Source: Philonthus cognatus | Lineage: Eukaryota; Arthropoda; Insecta; Coleoptera; Staphylinidae | Assembly (NCBI GenBank): GCA_932526585.2 | Contig: OW052248.1 | Span: forward strand, 53,723,287 to 53,787,286 | Length of the DNA: 64,000 nucleotides | Direction: 5' to 3' | Shown here: piece by piece, positions 26,001 through 35,000 of the stretch | Layout of the letters: each line of letters starts with the position of its first letter | Position numbering within the stretch: position 1 is the first letter of the stretch | Made by a program: the position numbers and the translations under genes | Notes under the pieces: model-generated | Told to the model about the DNA's origin: nothing | Seen by the model: only the letters and a program-made list of their open reading frames with translations | The model's database searches: none

Positions 26001-29000
26001 ATATAGGTGATTGTAAAGGATAAAATAGATAGGATGAACAAGGATTTGTGAAACAATCCCGTGCAGGTCAAAAGTGAGCAGGGATGGAACGCACAACTTA
26101 TGCTCGACGTCTGCTCTGTTCGGGGTCCAGAACGCAAGTCGGGTGGAAATATAATAATAATAAAAATGAATAGGAGTTATGTCAAACGTCATTAACGTCA
26201 GGATGATCGAAACTGGTTAAATGGATTCACAAAAAATCTGATATCTGTTACTAATTGAAAATGAAACATGTCAGTGGGTGGAATTTTACATCTGTTGCCT
26301 CACAACTGCACAAACAAGCCGGCAACATGGCAAGGCGGCAAATGGACTAATCTTCTCTATATGTATTTTGCAGACTTTGGTCACCTCTGTGTTTAACACG
26401 TTCGATACCAGCTTCACGTATATGTGACACAACATTTTTGATACCATCATTAAATTATAATCTACAAAATCATATCACAAACAGAGGGATTGAATTTAAA
26501 AAATGCAAAGCCTGCAGGAAAATCTGGGTTAAAAGACCTTTCACCTTTACTTTTTTTTAGCTTTCTAAACAATTAAGCAATTTAATAAACAATTATAAAG
26601 GCAATGAGTTTCGAGTTTTTCTCTGAGGGCCTGGTAGCAAATATGTTAATTTAGTCACTCTAGCATCGCAAAATGACTTTTTCCAGTGGCGGGAATTTTA
26701 AATTTGTACTATTAATGAATAGAAAAACAGAATTATATAAGGTTAATTAATAAGGAATTTGGTAGTGCTTTGCAATTATTGGTTAGGCACATGATGTCCG
26801 TCAATAATTAAATTTAATTATTGACGGACATCATGTGCCTAACCAATAATTGCAAAGCACTACCAAATTTCTTATTAATTAACCTTATATAATTCTGTTT
26901 TTCTATTCATTAATAGTAAGAAACTGATTTTATTAAATGATTACAGATATATTTTAAATAAAAAAATTCTTGAAATAAAACACTAATGCCCGTTTGCACC
27001 CAAGTCGATTAAGTTAATCAGTGATTAGTACTCCTTAAAAACACAGCAATTTTATGTATAAATTATTTACAAAATCGCATAATGATGAAAGAGACATGTT
27101 TGGATATATTACAAATTTAAAACATTCTTATATTCTAGAATAATGACTTAATCAGAGGTTTAATCAATGATTAGTGGGGTTGATTAAAGTTACTCAATCG
27201 GGGTGCAAATGGGCCTAAATGCTATGAAATATTAAATACACTAATAAATACTAGTATAAAATAATACTACACAGTGGTAGAAAGGTCAATGATTAAAATA
27301 AAAAAATAATAATAATAGTACAGGTTTGAAATTGCCACTAAAAAAAGACGTATGACGTAGTTGTAAATTTGTTGAGTAAATCCCTCTTAAGTTTCGGTTA
27401 TAAATTGTTCTTTCAATAAAACTCACCTGTAGGAATCGCAGTTTCCTTGTATTGCAGTAATAGCCAGGGGAAGTTTCAAATCCCTCATAACTTTACTCAA
27501 ATCGTACAAAATTGATTTAATTTTCAGCGTCACCTCCTCATTTGAACCGATGGCAAACGGAGCCTTTATTTTATCCATTTTAATTACATCCTCCATTTCA
27601 TGTCCGTACAACTCATAAGGCATCTTTACTTTATGTTTCATGATGAAGTCAATTATGTGTTTGTATATTAACCGTCTGTCTTGTATAGTTTTCGCATGTT
27701 CGAAATAAACGGCTTCATATATAGAAGAATCTTTAAACCTGCAAACCGCGAGTTTTTTACGTAGAACGGGCTCAGCCCGTTCCATTTAACTAGGCAGGAA
27801 ATGTGTACATATTTCTATCTCTGTGTAAAGTTTGTTTGTGCAATTAATTAAGTAATTTGCCTAAAATTTATTCTATTTTGATACCGTCACTTTTGATAAG
27901 TTAAACAAGTCAGGTCTTATGACTTTTGGTGTACAAATGTGTTCTAATTTCTTGCTTAGTTAAATGGAACGAGCTATATTATGCTGAAAACTGCAATAAA
28001 TTGCAATTGCACCTTTCATTTTATACCGTGCGTTTTATTTAAGTATGGCCACAGAGATATACATGGTAAAAATTGTACCCCATGTTAACTTCTGTTGTCC
28101 AAATTTGAAATAATTTTTTGTTTTTATTAACAAATCATACACTTTTCTACGAAATGTTCATTGTTAGAAGGACAAACATGTTAAAATTCTTTATTTTAGC
28201 TTTCAAGTTTAGCAAAACAAATACATTATGACACTTTCACCAAGTTGATTTTTTGGCTTAGTTATTGGTAATATTAATTTCAACTTTGAAAGTGAAAATA
28301 AAGAAATCTAACTTGTTTATGTCCTGGCATCGTACATTTCGTAAAAAAAATGTTGATTTATCAATAAAACCAAAAAATTGTTTTAAATTTGTATGACAAC
28401 AAAAGTGAACATGGGGTACATTTTTTACCATGTAAATCCCTATGGCCATACTTAAATAAAACGGAGTGTATAATTTTAAATGATTGTGAAATTATGGTTT
28501 TAAAACCTTAATTTATGATTTAAAATTACATTTAAGATACATACATTCTTTTAAATATTTTTTTACATATTTTATATAAACATTTGTAAAATTAATTAAC
28601 ATGAGATCAAACCTAAGCCATATGTTTTGAAATTCACTTTAAATCAGTGTTTTATACGAGTGGCGCATGAAGTAAAATTTCGAGTTTAGAAAAGCCTGAA
28701 AATTTGGTTTTTCAGGCTTTTCTGTGTTGCATTTGCAGGCTTTGCAGTGTTCAACAATAAAAGTGAAACCCTCCCAACTGTGTTGTTTTATTTCAAATAC
28801 TTTTTACTTTGTTTAACCACTATATTTTGCACTTAATTTGTGACTATAGTTTCGACTATCTAGTTGTCATTATCAAACTAAGTGTCACAAATTAAGTGCA
28901 AAATGTTCTGATAAACAAAGTAAAAAGTGTTTTATTTACAAGTGTATTTAAGATGTACCACAAAGTGAACACCTTCAACACAAAATGTTTGAAAAATTCT

Positions 29001-32000
29001 TAACGAGACAAAATTATTGCAGAAATGCAATAAATTCATTTATAAATTCTGTAAATAATTGGCAATTTCAATTTTACTTTATGTGAAATTAAAGTTTTAA
29101 CAACGTTTTTAAAACATTAACTTACCGTCTTAACTCTGCCAGCGATCCCCAAAATTTTTTAAACTCCTCTGCGCCGGCCTCGAATTGTTTTGGACCTTTT
29201 TCAATGACGCTTGAACAGAATTCTTGATTTAAATTAATTCCAAATGTAACAACGTTTAAACCAATTTTGGCTTGGTTCGGGTAAATTGGAATGATTTCTT
29301 TGGCTCTCTGATTCAAACCGAATTTTAAATACGTGAGAATACGATTGTAAATCAAAGCATCATAAAACCCGTAATACTTGAATTTCTGTTCATCAGTGCA
29401 CTGTTTGTAAATCGATTTAAAATCCTTCTCTGATTTTATTCTAAAAATTACAAAAATAAAAATTATGAAGTATTATAAGCATAAATAGTATATTGTACAA
29501 CGAGCATATAATGATAGCTATTAATCACGAGAAGGATGTTTGCGTAACGAGCTGAAGGTGAGTGGAGCAAGTCGTTCGAGTGATTAATAGCCATTATATG
29601 CGAATTATAGTGTATATTTCTTCACGACAACAACAATATATAACAACATTTATTGTATAATGTATTTATCAAAATTAATGTTGACAATTATATACATAGT
29701 ATTATTATAAATATTATACTGAGTTCACTGATTCATTTTAAATTTTTTTGTTTTTAATTTTTTTTTATTTTTAATATTTTTTTCTTTAATTTTTTATTAA
29801 TTAATTTAATCTTTAATTTTTTGTTTGTTTTATAATAATTTGACAGAAAAACTATGACAGATTGCAGTATCATGATTTGAATGTGTAATAGAGATTGTAT
29901 TAAAACGCGAATTAGCTTGGTTAAAAACCACATTAAACATGCCAGTGTTAAAAAACCACATTTAACACGCCCGTGTTTAATGCACCCCATTCATGTTGCA
30001 CACAACATTAAATAATGCACATATTATTAGATTGTCATGAACAAAATGATTTTATTAACTTAACAGATAGTGATTCACAAAATGTTATTTCAAAGCTAGC
30101 TTTAATAAAAAAAAAAAGTGTAAATAAGTCAATTTATTTTAATATTATTCTATACTTATTAGTATAACAGTTCTCTACTTATTCGTATAACTAGGTCACA
30201 AAATTGATAGGTCACACATTAGAAAAACAGAGACTCTTGCATTATTTTTACTGAAAATATCAAAAATGATGATTTTACTCAGGATTCAATTATGATTTCT
30301 CCTACGATGTCTTTTGATTTTCTTATTTTAAGAGGGCCCTCTATAGGAAATGTAACATTTGATAATGAAAATACCAATTTCAAGTTATAAAGAATTAATT
30401 TTTGTCGAAAATGGATAATAATAAAGTTTTTCTTCTCTGGGCAGTAATCCGGGGACATACGGACCATACGGTATGTATGCCGCTCAGAAGCCAATAAGTT
30501 TCAGTAGAATTGACAACACTGTACCTAGTATCCAATCAAATCATAACTTCACTTGTCTGTATCTAACTTAACCTATGTGCCCATGGTTTGTCTCAAAAAT
30601 GGAAGGAATACAACAAAAATCAGTTAATCAAATTAAGCGATCTTATTGGCTGCCGAAAAGGCCAAATCAAACTGAAGCATAGAGATCCAAGTACGCGAAA
30701 TTGCGTCTGTCTTGTTAGCATCACCACAGTAAGGGGGGGAAGGGCGAAGGTCCCAGGCGCACCTAACGCCGAAATATTAATTAATATATTACCTAAAACA
30801 GACAGAGAGCTTTTAGAGTTGATTTAAAATTTAAAGCGTGCCATATGCAATAATTCATAAGTGCCCATTTTTAAGTAATGTGTTTTATATACAGAATATG
30901 TCCTAAATGTCATGTTTTATTTGTACAATAAATTCCGGGGCAATAATGCTACTACAAGTGGCAGAAATAGGGACTCAATTATCAACACCTCATAAGTGCC
31001 ATAGTACTTTCAATCACGTTTTATATTTCTAATGTAAAATATGTCATTTGGTACTTACGACCTTTTGCATATGGCATGCTGCAATTTATGATTTATTTAT
31101 AGTTTTCCAAACAAGATTACTTTAAAATATTACGATCTTTTTACTAAACCTTAAATTAAGGTAAGGAGTAAGTTCTTTGTCATCTACAAATTGTCCAACA
31201 TCTTAAAAGGTGTAAGTGTGTTCTTAATTATCTAGAAATTGTCCAATACTTGCACAGATTTGAGGTTTTTTGGCGCCCAACGTATGGCAATGCTAACGCT
31301 GGGCCCTTGTTGGGCGCCATAAATTGCGCCAAAAAACCTCAAATCTATGCAAGTATTAGACAACTTCTAGATAATTAAGAACACACTTACACCTCTTAAG
31401 ATGTTGAACAATTTGTAGATGACAGAGAATTACTGGTGTGGGACAATTTGTAGAAAACAAAGAACTTACTCCTTACCTTAAGTTAAGGTTTAGTAAAAAA
31501 ATCGTAATATTTTAAAGTAATGCTGTTTGAAAAACTATAAATAAATCATAAATTGAAGCGTGCCATATGCAAAAGGGCGTAAGTACCAAATGACATATTT
31601 TACAGGAGAAACATAAAACGTGAATGAAATTACTATGGCACTTATGACGTGTTGATAATTGAGTCACTTGTAGTAGCACTATCGCCTCGGCATTTATTGT
31701 ACAAGTAAAGCATGACATTTAAGACATATTCTGTACATAAAATGCATTCCTTAAAAATTGGTACTTACAATGCATATGGCACGCTTCAATTATTCAGACA
31801 TAGTTAAATTCTGGTGTTCCTTGAAAGTTTTAGTGGCAATCTAATGATTTACAGTCATCTATTAAAATCAAATGAATTGATAAAAAAAAAGAAAACAGTT
31901 GAATTTAAAAATATCAAACATTGAAAATCGCCCGATATGTCTCCAACTGGTCTATCATAAAATACTGTCAAAATAAATAATAATTTTCGCAGGGTTTCTT

Positions 32001-35000
32001 CGTTTGTGCTGCACTAAATTAAACTGAGTTCAAGTTTGTGACGTCACCAGTTTATGTTAGTGTAAATAAACTGAACTTGACACTGACAAATGCACTGCTG
32101 CATTAGTGCATGTAACGAACAGACCTATTGCTATAATTTTTTCACAATTATTACCTAGTGATTAACTACAATTATATTCATTTTCAGTAACTGACATATA
32201 ACCAATTATTAATTAGAGTTGATTAAATTAGGTTTGATAATAATTTATACCGTGTGTATAAGGGGCGAACATAGAGATTTAACATGTAAAACAACATTTA
32301 TGCATTTTCCTGCATCTAGGGTCATTTAAGAGGAAAAGTGCAAGAGTAAACAAAAATTAAGGAAACAATCCTACAAAGGTCACTGTTTGATTCAAATCTG
32401 AAGTCGTTTACTATTTTTATCAATTTTTAAAAAATACGGATATTTAAAAAAATTGCCTCGAGCTAGGTATCAGGAAACAATATGGCTATTTATTTAGAGG
32501 TTTAATATAATACTTTTATGCCAAAATTCATCAACGATTATTTGATTTATTCATATTAGAATCCCAGCCTTATTAACACGTTGATCGCTGCGCGGCATTC
32601 ACTTTGTGCTGCGTTAAATTTGAGTTTATGTCCTGCGGCAATCAACATATGAAAAACAGTTACTTACTTTAAAATTGCATCGTATTGCACAGCAACTGGA
32701 ACCTTCTTCACAAAAAGTGAAGCGAAAGAATCGAACCTACAGTTATCCAGCGCTTTCAACGCCGATTCGGCCTCACATCTCGTCTTCGTGAAAATCTCCC
32801 CGTCCAAAAACGCAGCCACATTAAAACACCCGCTAACATCCAACAAAACAAACTTCCCCAACCCTTTGAACAACTCCAAATCTGCCTCTTTGGCATCCTC
32901 GGAAATACTCAAGATTTCTCCATCTTTTAAACCCGACAAAAAACTCCAAAAAATCCTCACAACTTGATACGAGCTCATATGTTTTGTAATCTTGCGTTTC
33001 AATGCCAAATATGTAATAGTATAAATTAATAAGTCGTTTGTAAATCCTCGGAAATTGGAATTTAAATTCCGTTGTTTTAGCCAAACGATTAACAATTTTA
33101 TTCCATCCATAACATTCGTTAAATCAGTAAGAGTTGCTTTGATTAAAAGCTGATTATTTTCTAAGACAACATCCTGTATTAAAGCTGAATTATACAGAAT
33201 AGTTGATTCTGTTGTAAAATTTTGAATATTAAAATTTGTAAAAATATTATTTAAAACATTAGATTTCACATTATTTTTATCAGGCAGAAATCGACTACAT
33301 TTAAACGTCCCATTTTCCGGGACAAGAAACAAATTTACCCTAACTTTATCAGAAAAACTCGGTGTGATTAATAAAAATGGTTGCCATAAATTTCCAAGAT
33401 AATTATCAACACTCACGTTTTTAACACAATCTAATTTTTTTAAAAACTTCAATAAATAATGCATATAATAAAATTTCTTTGTCCCATATTTACTATCAGA
33501 AAAATCCTTTTCGTAAAAACAAGACTTCGGCATAACGACACCAACGTAACCATTAAGCTTAATCTCCTTCTCGCTTAAATTATTAAAATCCCCAAACTTA
33601 AAAACCCCTTTTGGTTTGTCAAACTTCAAATTAATATTATCCACGTTATTAAAAACCTCGTCTTTAACCTCATTAAACAACTTTTTCGGATTTTTCAAAA
33701 CATTGATTTTTGATATTTCTTTTTCAAAAATTTCATACCAACTCTCGAATTCGTTAACGTATTTCGGCTTTATTTTAACTTCGGCTAGTAGCTCGTTGAT
33801 TTGTAACCGAAATATGTTCGAGTTGAACAAGTTTTCGGTTTCGCGCAATTGGTTGAGCTCCTCGGCTGTCGGTTGTTTGTACAATTGGTTTTTGTTTTTG
33901 CCGGGTTTGGTCACTTTCGGTAAAACGCCGTCGTCAATTTTCGTCTTTTTGTTTTTACCCCCCTGTTTATTGTGTCTGCGTTTTAATGTGGATTCATCTG
34001 CTGTCGAGTCATCTGAATCATTTGAATCTGATTCCGAGCGGAAATCCTGTAAATGATTAAATTAATGAAGATAAATTTAATACATAATAATCTTGTGTTT
34101 TAGAGTCCCCGCACACTACAGACTTTTAATAGGCCGACAGTTTAGTTACTTGCTTGTTAGTATGAATGCTTAATGTGAGTCCGCAGCACACCCACGTAAT
34201 TCTAATCAGCCGATAGACCAACCAAAAAAAAGCTGGATAGTCTCCCCAATTCCCATTCAATTAAAAAGTTGGCCAACTATTGGCCGACTTCTTATCAGTA
34301 GGTATACTATGAGAGTGCTCATACTCGCTGACTATCCAATCGGTGACAGGCAGGGATGGGCAGCGTCAACAATGTCACATCGACAATGCCATTCTCGATG
34401 AATCGACAATACCATTCTGGGCGCATAATATTTCACGTCGACTATTTAGGCAACGTTCCTGACACTGACAATAATTTTTATTAGTGTAACATTTGAACTA
34501 TTCAGCGTATTGCGATGCGAGTTTGGCAGATTACCTGGAAATTAACAAAGTATCCAAAACTCTTAAAATCATCCAAAACCGCAGCATTCAAATTATAATA
34601 AAATAACCTTCAGATAGTATTGTTGACGTTCTTGACATTGTCAACGTGTTGTCACGTCGACAATTAAAGTCAACACTTTCAGGCCTATCCCTGTTGACCT
34701 GTCGTGTGACGTGCAGAACTGCAGCTTGCTTACCTACCCACTATAGTATTATCTCGTGCCAACATAGTTGTAATATTTTATTTCTTTTTTGACAATGTCG
34801 TTAATTTATGAATCGCCAATAGAAAGAAAATTGAAGAAAAGTGCAGAGCTTGGTGTGCAGACTGCCAATTGGTTAATCGGACAGTCTGTGCACAATCAAA
34901 GAACCAAACAATTTAGTTTGTCTGATGTGTGCGTATGCATCCCAACCAGACTAAACTATTGGCCAATAGTCTGTAGTGTGCGGGGGACTCTTATAGAAAT

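Noticed and set aside
30588..30827. 79-codon plus-strand ORF as a real small gene
   Set aside because: No recognisable domain, no splice or promoter support, and it overlaps the edge of a foldback repeat in a NOL6 intron.
33616..34056. 146-codon plus-strand ORF
   Set aside because: Antisense shadow of NOL6 exon 2.
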